In this document: positions 1 through 9,067 of the stretch, piece by piece
How positions within the stretch are numbered: the stretch's first letter is position 1
Layout of the letters: every line of letters starts with the position of its first letter
NCBI GenBank assembly: GCA_937927895.1
Contig: CALGKA010000045.1
Span: 1 to 40,903 of the forward strand
Direction: 5' to 3'
DNA from: an uncultured Granulosicoccaceae bacterium
GTDB lineage: Bacteria > Pseudomonadota > Gammaproteobacteria > Granulosicoccales > Granulosicoccaceae
Length of the DNA stretch: 40,903 nt
Position numbers and translations under genes: made by a program
Notes under the pieces: model-generated
Told to the model about the DNA's origin: nothing
What the model saw: the letters and a program-made list of their open reading frames with translations, nothing else
Database searches by the model: none

Positions 1-2
1 TT

Positions 3-828
3 TTTCATGGGAACAGCGTAACAAAATTTGATTTTTCGAGCGGCGAACTAGGAAATGATGCCTCAAGGCAGGCAACGTTAGATCATATCTTAGGAAAAAC
101 TTTGCTCAACGCATGGTAATGCAGATGCCACTAATCGATTCGCAAACGCAAACGCAAACGCAAACGCAAAGAATGGTTCGCCAAACAAGAATGCCCAAAG
201 CGCGAATCAACGCCGCAGACCGGCACAAAAACAACGCCGACCTCAGAACCAGGGGCGACCACAAAGATCCGCTGACAACGCAGGCAATCGCCGACCACAG
301 AACGGCGGACGTCAGCAACCAAGTGGTAACCGTAACCAAAATCAGGGCCAAAACCGCAACAACGGCAACAGCTTTAACTTCCGCACTCCAGACCCATTTG
401 GTGATGATCAATTCCGCGGTACTGACTGGTATAGAGAAGACCAAGCCCGTTTTGCGAAACAACAAATTGCGGCAGAAAAAGCCGAAGCGTCCGGCAAAGC
501 CAATGGCAACAGTAATCCAAACCAGCGCAACCCACGCAATAGAAACGCTCGTCGCCCTCGCACGGATAATAATCAGGCCGGTCAAGTCAATGCCGATGAC
601 TCAAACAACGACAATACAAACGAGCCAGCGCAAGATACGGCAGTTATCGAGAATATCGAGCAGGTAAGCACCGCACCTGAAAACGTCGAATCCGCAGAAG
701 CAAAACCTGAAGGTGGCAAGCGAGAAGGTGAAAAATCAAGGCGCGCACCATGGCGTACTCAAAAGCACGCCAGCGCAAGAAAGCCAAAAACAACTGATGC
801 ACCTGCTAAAGGCGATGACGCACCCTAG
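3..828 (+). CDS. C-terminal part of an Asn/Arg-rich protein, reading frame interrupted near 94-119
   Basis: I do not recognise this protein. Frame 3 is open from the window edge to a TAA at 117-119. Frame 1 is open from 94 to a TAG at 826-828. The frame 1 product looks like a real polar tail: a run of Asn-Ala repeats, then Asn/Arg/Gln/Pro-rich sequence, a less simple island around 391-480 (TPDPFGDDQFRGTDWYREDQ), an acidic stretch, and a basic end (RRAPWRTQKHARARKPK). Frame 1 has no ATG, GTG or TTG anywhere before its stop. It therefore needs a +1 shift out of frame 3, a sequence error, or it is a broken gene. Such tails are common on RNA helicases and RNases, but nothing catalytic is in the window. 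The other two frames give compositionally poor products. Confidence 0.5.
147..171 (+). repeat. 6-bp tandem repeat (GCAAAC)n
   Basis: About four copies of GCAAAC follow each other. In frame 1 they encode alternating Ala-Asn. Because the unit is 6 bp, copy-number change would not alter the frame. Confidence 0.75.
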
Positions 829-869
829 GTTGTCTACGAGGGTTTACGCTAAAGACCTGCAAACAGTCG

Positions 870-2021
870 CTACGAAAGGTGTGGCGACGCCAAATATTCA
901 GAAGACTGCATTTCACTTAAGCGACTAACGGTTCGATCAAACTCGAAAGATAATCGGCTGCCCTGATATAATTCTTCAGGGGCTAATGCTGCGGTTACCA
1001 CAAGCTTTACACCACGATCATAGAATTCATCAACCATATTGATAAAGCGCCGAGCCGCATTGTTGCTGGTATCATCCAAAATCGGTACATTACCCAGCAA
1101 TAGCGTGTGGTGCGAACGGGCTATCTCTATATAGTCATCGGTTGATCGGTTGCTATTACAAAGTACCTCAAACTCAAACCAAACAATTCCATCGGCCAGT
1201 AAAACCGTTTGCAGTTCACGGCCGTTTATCTCAAGCAAACCATTAGCCTGCACTTCACCTGCTGCTACCAAACCTTTGAACTGCGCTTCAAGCGTTGCGT
1301 CGGAGTTTTCATCAAGTGGCGCTCGGTATACTTTGGCATTTTGCAACAGGCGCATGCGGTAGTCTATGTCACCGCCTAAGTTGATAACATCAACATTGTT
1401 TTTTATCGCCGCAATTGCCGGTAAAAATCTTGATCGTTGCAACCCGTCTTTGTAAAGATTGTCGGGTTCAATATTCGAAGTAGTCACCAAAGAGACGCCA
1501 CGTTTAAACAATCCCTGTAATAAACCGCTCATCAACATGGCGTCGGTTATATCGTTTACGTGCATTTCATCTAACACTAACACCACGCATTGCTGAGAAA
1601 TTTTTTCAGCAATAAGCTCAAGCGGTGACTCTTCATGATTGATGCCCGCAAGCTGGTCATGCACGCTTTGCATAAAACGATGAAAATGCACACGCTTTTT
1701 TTTATCGGTCGGTAAGCTTGCGTAAAACATATCGCACAGCAAAGTTTTGCCACGCCCCACGCCACCCCAAAGATAGATACCGCGTGCTGGTTTCACAACG
1801 GGCGGATCAGCAGGCTTTCGAAAAAGTGAACTAAAAAATCCACCCTGGCTCGGCTGCGATTCGCGAGCACCGGGTGCCAGTGAAGCGACTAGTCGATCGT
1901 GCAAACTTTGCAGCTGCTCCACCACTTGTGCTTGCAATGGGTCTGGCTGCAACTGACCTGAATCGAGCGCGTTTTGGTAGGCTGCGCGCGGATCAACCGT
2001 GACTCTAGAATTAGCATTCAT
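870..2021 (-). CDS. zapE: cell division protein ZapE (AFG1-like ATPase)
   Basis: AFG1/ZapE-family P-loop ATPase of 383 aa, a normal length for gammaproteobacterial ZapE. The N-terminal part (about 1-80) matches the family start (PRAAYQNALDSGQLQPDPLQ). Walker A is GGVGRGKT at residues 86-93, and Walker B is VLVLDEMHV around 147-155 with Asp151-Glu152. The downstream region VTTSNIEPDNLYKDGLQR is also typical. In E. coli ZapE is a cytoplasmic ATPase that acts at the division ring under stress; the mitochondrial homologue AFG1/LACE1 acts in respiratory-chain quality control. The gene converges on the Asn-rich gene and has a short upstream region with a TATAAT box. Confidence 0.95.
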   Translation of the reverse strand: MNANSRVTVDPRAAYQNALDSGQLQPDPLQAQVVEQLQSLHDRLVASLAPGARESQPSQGGFFSSLFRKPADPPVVKPARGIYLWGGVGRGKTLLCDMFYASLPTDKKKRVHFHRFMQSVHDQLAGINHEESPLELIAEKISQQCVVLVLDEMHVNDITDAMLMSGLLQGLFKRGVSLVTTSNIEPDNLYKDGLQRSRFLPAIAAIKNNVDVINLGGDIDYRMRLLQNAKVYRAPLDENSDATLEAQFKGLVAAGEVQANGLLEINGRELQTVLLADGIVWFEFEVLCNSNRSTDDYIEIARSHHTLLLGNVPILDDTSNNAARRFINMVDEFYDRGVKLVVTAALAPEELYQGSRLSFEFDRTVSRLSEMQSSEYLASPHLS

Positions 2022-2030
2022 TCTATTTAA

Positions 2031-2071
2031 AAATTACACCTGTATATATTATTATAGTGCCTGTGTAATTT
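2031..2071 (-). promoter_or_regulatory. candidate zapE promoter flanked by a 9-bp inverted repeat
   Basis: On the minus strand a TATAAT box lies at 2056-2051, 30 bases before the zapE start. It sits inside a perfect inverted repeat, AAATTACAC at 2031-2039 and GTGTAATTT at 2063-2071, with a 23-bp gap. No good -35 box is seen at 16-18 bp. The arms could be operator half-sites, but this is inference. Confidence 0.35.
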
Positions 2072-2085
2072 ATACTCAGCACCGC

Positions 2086-2790
2086 CTATTCGAGCCATGC
2101 CGGTAAATACTTCCAAGCCTCACCCAATTGTTTGTCATTTTCAACAGTGTCTTTATCGAGTGTGGTTAGCAGGTTCCAGAATTCTTCCGAGTGATTCATT
2201 TGTACTGAATGCGTGAGCTCATGCAAAATCACATGCCTTAACAAGCGCTCAGGTAAAAACAATAATTTGTAGTTCAGGCTTAACGTACCGCGCGAAGAGT
2301 AACTACCCCAACGGGTTTTCTGACCACGTACAATAAGCTTTTCAAAATGCAAACCAGACTCACGCGATAACTCCTCAGCCACCTCAGAGCAATGCTGTTT
2401 AGCATAGCCTTTAAGCCACTGTATCAGCAGCTTTGCCAGACTTTCATCATCCGCTTCAGCAGGCATCGAGACGGAAATTTTATCACCCTCTTGTTGCAGG
2501 CTCAGCCGATTACCCGACACCTCGCTGTAATCAAATTCAAAACATACGCCTGCAGCCTCTAAGGCTAAGCGCTGCGGCGGCCAATCTTGCTCGAAACGTC
2601 CTGGTAACGATTCAAATCGTTCAAGCTGCCCGGCTATCCATGTTTGTCGTGAAGATAAAATTTCTGGTAGTAAGTCTCTATTAAAACCTTCAGGCACCAC
2701 AACCTCAAGCCCACTGCGACGACTGACTTTTAGCGTCACATTGCGTGCTTTGTGGGACTCACGTACGTTGTAATCAAAATTTGCGATCAA
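2086..2790 (-). CDS. YgjP-like (DUF45/SprT-type) zinc metallopeptidase
   Basis: M48-like family of YgjP (COG1451), 234 aa. The diagnostic block is present: GQKTRWGSYSSRGTLSLNYKL at about 156-175, then HELTH at 190-194 with the third His at 200 (MNHSEEFW). This gives the HExxH...H zinc site. There is no signal peptide, so it is cytoplasmic. E. coli YgjP has been described both as a putative peptidase and as a UTP pyrophosphatase, so the substrate is left open. It lies upstream of zapE on the same strand with a gap of 64 bases that contains a probable zapE promoter. Confidence 0.9.
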   Translation of the reverse strand: MIANFDYNVRESHKARNVTLKVSRRSGLEVVVPEGFNRDLLPEILSSRQTWIAGQLERFESLPGRFEQDWPPQRLALEAAGVCFEFDYSEVSGNRLSLQQEGDKISVSMPAEADDESLAKLLIQWLKGYAKQHCSEVAEELSRESGLHFEKLIVRGQKTRWGSYSSRGTLSLNYKLLFLPERLLRHVILHELTHSVQMNHSEEFWNLLTTLDKDTVENDKQLGEAWKYLPAWLE

Positions 2791-2895
2791 AATATTCCGA
2801 AATTACGGCAGTTGTAGGGCTGTTCTTTGGCCAATCAATGGGTGTTGTAGGTGATTATCTTCCGGCAACTAAGTTTTAAAATAGTTTTCTAGTTC

Positions 2896-2901
2896 TATAA
2901 T
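2896..2901 (+). promoter_or_regulatory. -10-like TATAAT upstream of the antiporter gene
   Basis: A perfect TATAAT lies 70 bases before the antiporter start, in the 180-bp gap between divergent genes. The sequence 17 bp upstream (GTTTTA) is a poor -35, so this is only a candidate. Confidence 0.3.
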
Positions 2902-2970
2902 ATTGCATCTCAGCGTTTTAACGTATGCTGTAGACAGAAAATCCACCTTCCACAACCACAGAAACTCGCA

Positions 2971-4239
2971 ATGGACTTATTCGGTACAGCCAGTCTCCTT
3001 ATGACAGTTACGGCGCTGTTTGCCTATTTTAACTATCGTTTCATCCGCCTGCCGATCACTATCGGCATTATGCTTATATCGCTGGTTTTCTCTGTCTTGA
3101 TGGTGCTGCTATCTAAAGCGGGCATCACTATGGGCGTCGAGTATACGGAAAAGTTGCTTTCCGGAGTCGATTTTGACGCAACGTTAATGGAAGGAATGCT
3201 GAGCTTCCTGTTATTCGCAGGCGCATTGCACATTAATCTGAATGAACTGCGAGACAAGGCCTGGGTGGTCGGCATATTGGCATCGGTCGGCGTTATCACC
3301 AGCACATTTATTGTGGGTATTACTTCTTATTATTTACTCGGCTGGTTTGGTCTACAGATGCCGTTCATTTATTGCTTGCTTTTCGGCTCGCTAATCGCCC
3401 CTACAGATCCTGTCGCGGTGCTGGCTATTCTAAAAACCGCCAACGCCAGTAAATCGCTTGAGACTAAGATCGCAGGCGAATCACTTTTCAATGATGGTAT
3501 CGCGGTGGTGGTGTTTTTGATTGTACTGGGCATAGCGATTGGTGATGGCCATGCCGCAACCCCAATGGGCGCTGCAAAACTATTTGTTCAAGAAACCATC
3601 GGCGGCGGACTATTTGGATTCGTCATTGGTTGGTTCACTTACAAACTAGTCAAATCTATCGACAACTATCATGTTGAAGTACTGCTAACTCTTGCACTTG
3701 TAATGGGTGGATACGCCGCAGCACGTGCGCTACATATCTCAGGCCCAATCGCAATAGTGGTAGCAGGTTTGTTAATCGGTAACCAAGGCCGAAGCTTTGC
3801 CATGACCGACACCACACGTGAAAACCTTGATACCTTTTGGGAACTAATAGATGAGATTCTCAATGCCGTGCTGTTCATGCTTGTCGGTCTTGAAGTCATT
3901 GTCATGGGTATTAAAGGTGACTACGTACTGGCTGGAGTCGTTATGTTTTTCGTAGTCCTTGCAGCACGCTTTATTGCCGTTGGCATACCGGTATCGCTAC
4001 TTAAACTACGCCAAACCTTTCACCCACACGTTATTTCAATATTAACGTGGGGCGGTATTAGAGGTGGTATTTCGGTAGCGTTAGCGCTGTCTCTCCCACA
4101 AGGGCAAGAGAGAGACATTATTGTTGCCATCACTTACATTATTGTGATTATGTCTGTGACTATGCAGGGTCTAACCATTAAGTCGTTAGTGCAATACGCG
4201 GCAAGCAAGCATCCTACCCTGCCTACCACACACGCTTAA
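2971..4239 (+). CDS. CPA1-family Na+/H+ (cation:proton) antiporter
   Basis: Inner-membrane protein of 422 aa with about 12 hydrophobic segments along its whole length. Hallmarks of NhaP/CPA1 exchangers are visible: LIAPTDPVAVLAIL around 141-154 and the ESLFNDGIAVVVF motif around 170-182, whose Asn174-Asp175 pair is the ion-binding centre in this family. A C-terminal LTWGGIRGGISVALALSLP motif is also present. It lacks the long cytoplasmic tail of eukaryotic exchangers. It should exchange Na+ or K+ for protons in pH and salt homeostasis, fitting a marine or saline habitat. It converges with soeC eight bases downstream. Confidence 0.93.
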   Translation: MDLFGTASLLMTVTALFAYFNYRFIRLPITIGIMLISLVFSVLMVLLSKAGITMGVEYTEKLLSGVDFDATLMEGMLSFLLFAGALHINLNELRDKAWVVGILASVGVITSTFIVGITSYYLLGWFGLQMPFIYCLLFGSLIAPTDPVAVLAILKTANASKSLETKIAGESLFNDGIAVVVFLIVLGIAIGDGHAATPMGAAKLFVQETIGGGLFGFVIGWFTYKLVKSIDNYHVEVLLTLALVMGGYAAARALHISGPIAIVVAGLLIGNQGRSFAMTDTTRENLDTFWELIDEILNAVLFMLVGLEVIVMGIKGDYVLAGVVMFFVVLAARFIAVGIPVSLLKLRQTFHPHVISILTWGGIRGGISVALALSLPQGQERDIIVAITYIIVIMSVTMQGLTIKSLVQYAASKHPTLPTTHA

Positions 4240-4292
4240 GTAGCGTGTTAAGTGGCTTGCGCGCCATGGTACAAATTAACCACATGGCGCGC
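4231..4292. repeat. inverted repeats at the antiporter/soeC convergence
   Basis: A small hairpin (ACACGCT / AGCGTGT) covers the antiporter stop codon. A second, stronger one pairs GCGCGCCATG at 4259-4268 with CATGGCGCGC at 4283-4292 inside the 3' end of soeC. Neither has a clear T tract. They may act together as a weak terminator or mRNA 3' end. Confidence 0.35.
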
Positions 4293-5144
4293 TTCGGCAA
4301 AAAATAACCAACGCTCTACAAATACTCCGGCAAACCCGCACAACATAGCGGGTATGCCGGCTGTAGCACCAAAGGCCAACAACAATAGCGCGGGTAGTAA
4401 AAACGCCAGTGCAATACTGATTAATCGCAACCAGATCAGTTTGGCTTTAGCGACTTCATAACCGAATTCTTCGGTTAGAAAGTTACCTTCACCATGGCCA
4501 ACATCTAGCAATCTGACAGTGGCCCGGGTAAAACCCAGCGCTGAATTAATAGTAGGCCCTGCGGGTTGTCCGATCCAATAGTAGTAAATTAATTTACCCA
4601 ACGCCGCAGCCCCCACCATAATGAGTGCAATGGTCACATTGCCGGCACCACTTGCCACCAGAACTAAACTGCCCAACATAAAGCCCAATAAGATATAGTT
4701 AGTCGGCGTTAACGCGGTGTTCCACTGACGAATGGTTTTAAGGCAGGCGTAAATCATTCCCGTAGAGAACAAAGTTGCAATACATAACAAAAACGTAAGC
4801 GCTGCAAGGACTTTAGAACCACCTGCATCTGAACCCCAAAGCGTAAACAACCAAAACAGCGCCACTGGATACAACAGCACAGCGAATACCCCTTCACGTG
4901 ACAACCATGATGTACGAAAGCGAAAAAAGGCACGCCATGCATTACGCGGATTAGCCAGGTGTAGTGTCGATGCCAACAAGCCGACGGTTATCAGTACCAG
5001 CGCCACTACGACTAAACCCATGTGGCGCGCAGATGACAAGTTGAAATTTAGATCGAATAGATCGTCTAGACACAGAAACGAAAGCAAGCCATAACCCGCG
5101 CCTGAAAAAAGAGTAAAACAAATTACAGAAATAGCCGGATGCAT
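4248..5144 (-). CDS. soeC: SoeC-like membrane anchor subunit (DmsC/NrfD-type)
   Basis: DmsC-family membrane subunit of 298 aa with about eight transmembrane segments. I place the start at 5144 (MHPAISVICFTLFSGAGYG, the usual start of this family) rather than at 5177. The ATG then overlaps the soeB stop as TAATG. The conserved C-terminal signature ERWLFFAEARHVVNLYHGA is present. The subunit anchors the catalytic SoeAB dimer to the cytoplasmic face and passes electrons to quinone. No heme-binding residues can be assigned from the sequence alone. Position directly after soeA and soeB supports the assignment. Confidence 0.85.
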   Translation of the reverse strand: MHPAISVICFTLFSGAGYGLLSFLCLDDLFDLNFNLSSARHMGLVVVALVLITVGLLASTLHLANPRNAWRAFFRFRTSWLSREGVFAVLLYPVALFWLFTLWGSDAGGSKVLAALTFLLCIATLFSTGMIYACLKTIRQWNTALTPTNYILLGFMLGSLVLVASGAGNVTIALIMVGAAALGKLIYYYWIGQPAGPTINSALGFTRATVRLLDVGHGEGNFLTEEFGYEVAKAKLIWLRLISIALAFLLPALLLLAFGATAGIPAMLCGFAGVFVERWLFFAEARHVVNLYHGAQAT

Positions 5145-5872
5145 TAGGCTTGTCGCTTCAGTTGTTGTGCGATCCAACGCTGGATCTGAGCCATAGGTTT
5201 ATCTTCCGCACTGTGTTCTTCACGGCTGACTTGTCTGGGCTTATGAGTTTCAACCGCAGGTTGCTGTCTGGGGGGCAAATACTTATTGGTAGGCTGATAC
5301 CCTTGCTCTGGCATCATCGAATAACCACTGCGCTGCCGCACTTGTTTGGAAACCTCAGAGTCTGGATCGTCAAAATCTCCAAAGAACCGTGCATGTGATG
5401 GACACGTTAATACACAGACTGGCTGGCGCTCTGCTTCCGGCAGATTCTCATCGTAAATACGATCAACACATAAGGTACACTTTTTCATGGTGCCTGATTC
5501 CCGATCAAGCTCCCTTGCACCATAAGGACATGCCCAGGAACAATAGTTACAACCCATGCATTTATCTTGATCGATCAACACAATGCCGTCTTCTGGCCGC
5601 TTATATGAAGCACCTGTCGGACACACCGTTACACACGCAGCATCTTCACAGTGCATGCAAGACATGGGTGCGTTAATGGTTTTGTTGTTTGGGTAATCGT
5701 CTACTTCATAGTGACGGATACGATTAAACCAAACACCACTTGGTTCAGCGCCATAAGGTTCGTAATCAGATAACGGCCCACTGGTACCTGAAGTATTCCA
5801 CTGCTTGCAAGCCACGGCACACGCATGACACCCAACGCAAGTATCAAGATCAATAACCAGACCAAGCTTCAT
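5144..5872 (-). CDS. soeB: SoeB-like iron-sulfur electron-transfer subunit
   Basis: DmsB/NrfC-type ferredoxin of 242 aa with four Cys groups, as expected for four [4Fe-4S] clusters. The first is CVGCHACAVAC at 12-22. The others are CMHCEDAACVTVCP, CMGCNYCSWACP, and CTLCVDRIYD followed by CVLTCP. No Tat signal is present, so the complex faces the cytoplasm. The start ATG overlaps the soeA stop (TAATG), suggesting translational coupling. The length and opening (MKLGLVIDLDTCVGCHAC) match SoeB of sulfur oxidisers. Tetrathionate and polysulfide reductase subunits share this fold, but those complexes are normally exported. Confidence 0.87.
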   Translation of the reverse strand: MKLGLVIDLDTCVGCHACAVACKQWNTSGTSGPLSDYEPYGAEPSGVWFNRIRHYEVDDYPNNKTINAPMSCMHCEDAACVTVCPTGASYKRPEDGIVLIDQDKCMGCNYCSWACPYGARELDRESGTMKKCTLCVDRIYDENLPEAERQPVCVLTCPSHARFFGDFDDPDSEVSKQVRQRSGYSMMPEQGYQPTNKYLPPRQQPAVETHKPRQVSREEHSAEDKPMAQIQRWIAQQLKRQA

Positions 5873-8817
5873 TATTTAAACCCTCGCAGAATGGTGTCTT
5901 TAAAACTACGCTTCAAATTAACCTGGCGACCTGCCGAATAACGCATAACTTCGGGCGATGGAGCCTGCCCCGGCAATGGTTTTAGCGGCTCAAACTGCGG
6001 TAGTGATTGTTCATCGGTTTTTGCATCAGACGCCACTGCATGAGAAATCTTTACTCGTAAGTCATACCACGCTGCCTGGCCAGTTATAGGGTCAGAGTTA
6101 CTTTTGTTTTCACTGTGATCACCTGTTGCAGGGTCAGTCGGTAGTGTCTCACTGATTAAATGATTCATTAGGAAGCCGAGCGTTGACTCAGGGGCATTGT
6201 CACTTAAACCCCAGGCACCACGTTGCTTAGCAATAGCATTCCATGTCCATACCGTGTCACTGTTAACACCTTCCATAAGCTTCAATTGCACTTTGATTTT
6301 GCCGTTGTGTGACTCTACCCAGACCCACTGTAAATCTGTGAAGCCAAGTGATTCAGCGCGCTTTCGATTCATATATAAATAATTCTGTGCCATGATCTGC
6401 CGCAGCCACGCATTTTGAGAATCCCACGAGTGATACATAAACATAGGCCGCTGGTTAACAGCAAAAAAAGGATACTCTTCTGACGATATTCGTTGCTGCT
6501 CGAGCGGCAAATACCAAAACGGCATAGGATCAAAATATTCAGCCATGCGTTGTTTGTCGACCGCTTTTACAGGTTGCGGGCCATCATATAAACCCTGGCC
6601 TGCCAATTTAAACTTTTGCAGCGTCTCTGAATAAAGCTCCATCACTATCGGGCCATCGTGACCATTAAAGCCGACACTCTTAGCCCACTGCAGATAATCT
6701 TTATTAGCAAAACGGTAGTATCTTTGATGCGGTGGAATTTCATATTCAAAAAAGCAGCCGTTGTCTATGTAGTCTTGCCACTGATTTTGATTAGGTTCAC
6801 CGACCAATGATTTTTCTCCGTGCTCGCCACGGTAACCTGATAAAAAACCAATACCCGGTGACTTTTCCCAGTTCACTATAAAATCTTGATAGCCTTGATA
6901 CTTGGGCTGACCATCATCTTTGACTAGTGCAGGGAAACCCAAACGCGCTCCGACCTCAAGCATAACTTCCTGCCACGGACGAACATCGCGATCCGGGGTT
7001 AATATCGGCTGGCGTATAGAGTCACAGGCGGAGTGTGGTTCAGAGATCGGCCGGTCAAGCAACGATATTGTGTCAAAGCGTTCAAGGTATGTGGTGTCAG
7101 GCAACACTAAATCGGAATACTGCACCATTTCACTATTGAAGGCATCACAGGTAACAATAAACGGTATTTTGTACTCACCGTCCTCACCCTTTTGACGCAG
7201 CATGTCTTGCGTTTGGGCGGTGTTCATAGACGAGTTCCAGGCCATATTGGCCATGAATAACATCAAGGTATCTATTGCGTAGGGGTCTTCATTGACAGCA
7301 TTCTTGATCACCATGTGCATTAAGCCATGATTGGCGATCGGTGCTTCCCACGAATAAGCCTTGTCTATTCGCAGTGGGTCACCATTAGCATCAATAGCTA
7401 AATCTTCAGGTGCTGTTGGAAAGCCCAATGGCGGGCCACTTAGAGGTGTATTCGGCGCCATCTCTGTTGCAGGTTTTATCGGCGGTGGTAAGTGCCTGGG
7501 AAAAGGCGGCTTTGCCAAATGCCCGCCAGGGCAATCAATCGCACCTAACAGCACTTGAACCAAATGAATCGCACGGCACGTTTGAAAACCATTACTGTGT
7601 GCTGAAACACCGCGCATGGCATGCATCGCGACTGGTCGGCCAATAAACGACTTGTGTTCACGGCCCGCCCAATCCGTCCATGGGGTATCTATTTCTACTG
7701 TTTCTCTGAAGGCGACATGCGCCATTTCAAGCGCCAGGCGCTCTATAGTGTCAGCATCTACGCCGATTTTATCGGCGATATTCTGTGGCGCGTATTCCTC
7801 GCTTAGATATCGTTCGGCAAGCAGTGTCATTGCCGTTTTAACGGTCACGCCATCAGCGGTTTGATACTCACCAAACAACGCAGGTTCACAGTGAACATCG
7901 CTCCACGGTTGGATCGATTGCGATTTCAAACTCCAAACCTGAGTATCACTTTTATCATCTGTGGCATCAGCTCGCAGTAGCAATCCATCATTCGCTTGCC
8001 CGGGAGCACAAATAACCAGCTGCGGGCCGTTGGTGTAACGCAACAAAAAGTCTTTATCGAACAAATCATTCTTTAGTAACACATGTGCAAACGACAACGC
8101 TAACAAGCCGTCAGTACCTGGCTTGATTCCGATCCACTCATCAGCCACTGCCTGGTAGCCCGTGCGCACAGGATTAATAGAGACAAACTTACTGCCGCGT
8201 CGCTTGAGTTTTTCTATGCCAATTTTTATAGGATTAGACGCGTGATCTTCAGCCACACCCCACATCATGAAGTATTTGGCGTGCTCCCAATCGGGATCAC
8301 CAAATTCCCAAAATGACTGGCCAATCATGTATAAACCACCGGCTGCCATGTTGACTGAGCAAAACCCACCATGTGCCGACCAATTAATAGTGCCAAACTG
8401 CGATGCCCAAAACCCAGTCAGTGCCTGCATTTGGTCACGGCCGGTAAAGTAGGCAAGCTTGCGAGGGTCAGTAGCGCGAATATGGCGCAGGCGCTCAGTG
8501 AGTAGGTCTAGAGCATCGTCCCAACTGATCGGTTCAAATTCACCGGAACCACGCTCTGAGCCTTTTTTACGAATTAGAGGCTGGGTCAATTTGGCCGGAG
8601 ACATCTGCTTCATTATGCCAGCGTTGCCTTTGGCACAAAGCACTCCTTTATTGATAGGGTGATCAGGGTTGCCTTGTATAAAGCGAATTTTTTCGCCCTC
8701 TAAGGTTACCTTGATGCCACATCGGCACGCACACATGTAGCACGTAGTGGTCTTCACCGTCTGCGCGGCATGATCTTCAAATTTGGGGAGTTGGGGAGAC
8801 ATAGGCTCTAACATCAA
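5872..8817 (-). CDS. soeA: SoeA-like molybdopterin oxidoreductase (sulfite dehydrogenase catalytic subunit)
   Basis: DMSO-reductase superfamily enzyme of 981 aa. The N-terminal [4Fe-4S] ligands are Cys26, Cys29, Cys33 and Cys61 (CYMCACRC...GVLCAKG). Cys153 in AHGGFCSVNMAAGG is the likely Mo ligand. The molybdopterin-guanine-dinucleotide-binding C-terminal domain is present (FAVNQRPMFMYHSWDSQNAWLRQ). There is no twin-arginine signal, so the enzyme should be cytoplasmic, as in SoeABC, which oxidises sulfite to sulfate and feeds electrons to quinone. The A-B-C order and lengths support SoeABC. Assigning the substrate is inference, because related enzymes act on polysulfide, tetrathionate or arsenate. 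No sulfur gene other than soeB and soeC lies in the window. Confidence 0.85.
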   Translation of the reverse strand: MMLEPMSPQLPKFEDHAAQTVKTTTCYMCACRCGIKVTLEGEKIRFIQGNPDHPINKGVLCAKGNAGIMKQMSPAKLTQPLIRKKGSERGSGEFEPISWDDALDLLTERLRHIRATDPRKLAYFTGRDQMQALTGFWASQFGTINWSAHGGFCSVNMAAGGLYMIGQSFWEFGDPDWEHAKYFMMWGVAEDHASNPIKIGIEKLKRRGSKFVSINPVRTGYQAVADEWIGIKPGTDGLLALSFAHVLLKNDLFDKDFLLRYTNGPQLVICAPGQANDGLLLRADATDDKSDTQVWSLKSQSIQPWSDVHCEPALFGEYQTADGVTVKTAMTLLAERYLSEEYAPQNIADKIGVDADTIERLALEMAHVAFRETVEIDTPWTDWAGREHKSFIGRPVAMHAMRGVSAHSNGFQTCRAIHLVQVLLGAIDCPGGHLAKPPFPRHLPPPIKPATEMAPNTPLSGPPLGFPTAPEDLAIDANGDPLRIDKAYSWEAPIANHGLMHMVIKNAVNEDPYAIDTLMLFMANMAWNSSMNTAQTQDMLRQKGEDGEYKIPFIVTCDAFNSEMVQYSDLVLPDTTYLERFDTISLLDRPISEPHSACDSIRQPILTPDRDVRPWQEVMLEVGARLGFPALVKDDGQPKYQGYQDFIVNWEKSPGIGFLSGYRGEHGEKSLVGEPNQNQWQDYIDNGCFFEYEIPPHQRYYRFANKDYLQWAKSVGFNGHDGPIVMELYSETLQKFKLAGQGLYDGPQPVKAVDKQRMAEYFDPMPFWYLPLEQQRISSEEYPFFAVNQRPMFMYHSWDSQNAWLRQIMAQNYLYMNRKRAESLGFTDLQWVWVESHNGKIKVQLKLMEGVNSDTVWTWNAIAKQRGAWGLSDNAPESTLGFLMNHLISETLPTDPATGDHSENKSNSDPITGQAAWYDLRVKISHAVASDAKTDEQSLPQFEPLKPLPGQAPSPEVMRYSAGRQVNLKRSFKDTILRGFK

Positions 8818-8899
8818 GATTTGATTCCAATTCTCGTTCAGTTGCTCAGCCTAACAAAGAACCAAGCGTGTCGCCCACAATGGCACCAGCACAACGCAG

Positions 8900-8930
8900 T
8901 TCACACCATTGGCAAGAACATCGCTATAAT
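8900..8930 (+). promoter_or_regulatory. candidate promoter for the NDUFA9-like gene
   Basis: TTCACA at 8900-8905 and TATAAT at 8925-8930 are separated by 19 bp, which is rather long. They lie in the 250-bp gap between divergent soeA and the dehydrogenase gene. Nothing else is recognisable in that gap. Confidence 0.35.
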
Positions 8931-9067
8931 CAGTGAATTACTCAAAACGGTTCAACCACACGGCGCTTACATCAGCTCCGGGTACAAGGTTCTTCAGGCT
9001 AGACCTTATTGTCGGATAAATAACCGGATAATTTCACCTGAAAACCACACAGATCAGGCTTACAAAT

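Noticed and set aside
106..585. 159-aa ORF on the minus strand opposite the Asn-rich gene
   Set aside because: It is the antisense of low-complexity repeats (runs of Val-Cys) and has no recognisable domain or ribosome-binding site.
113..667. 184-aa plus-strand ORF in frame 2
   Set aside because: It has a start codon, but the product (QTQTQTQ, Thr/Arg-rich) looks like an out-of-frame shadow of the frame 1 tail, which runs further and has sensible composition.
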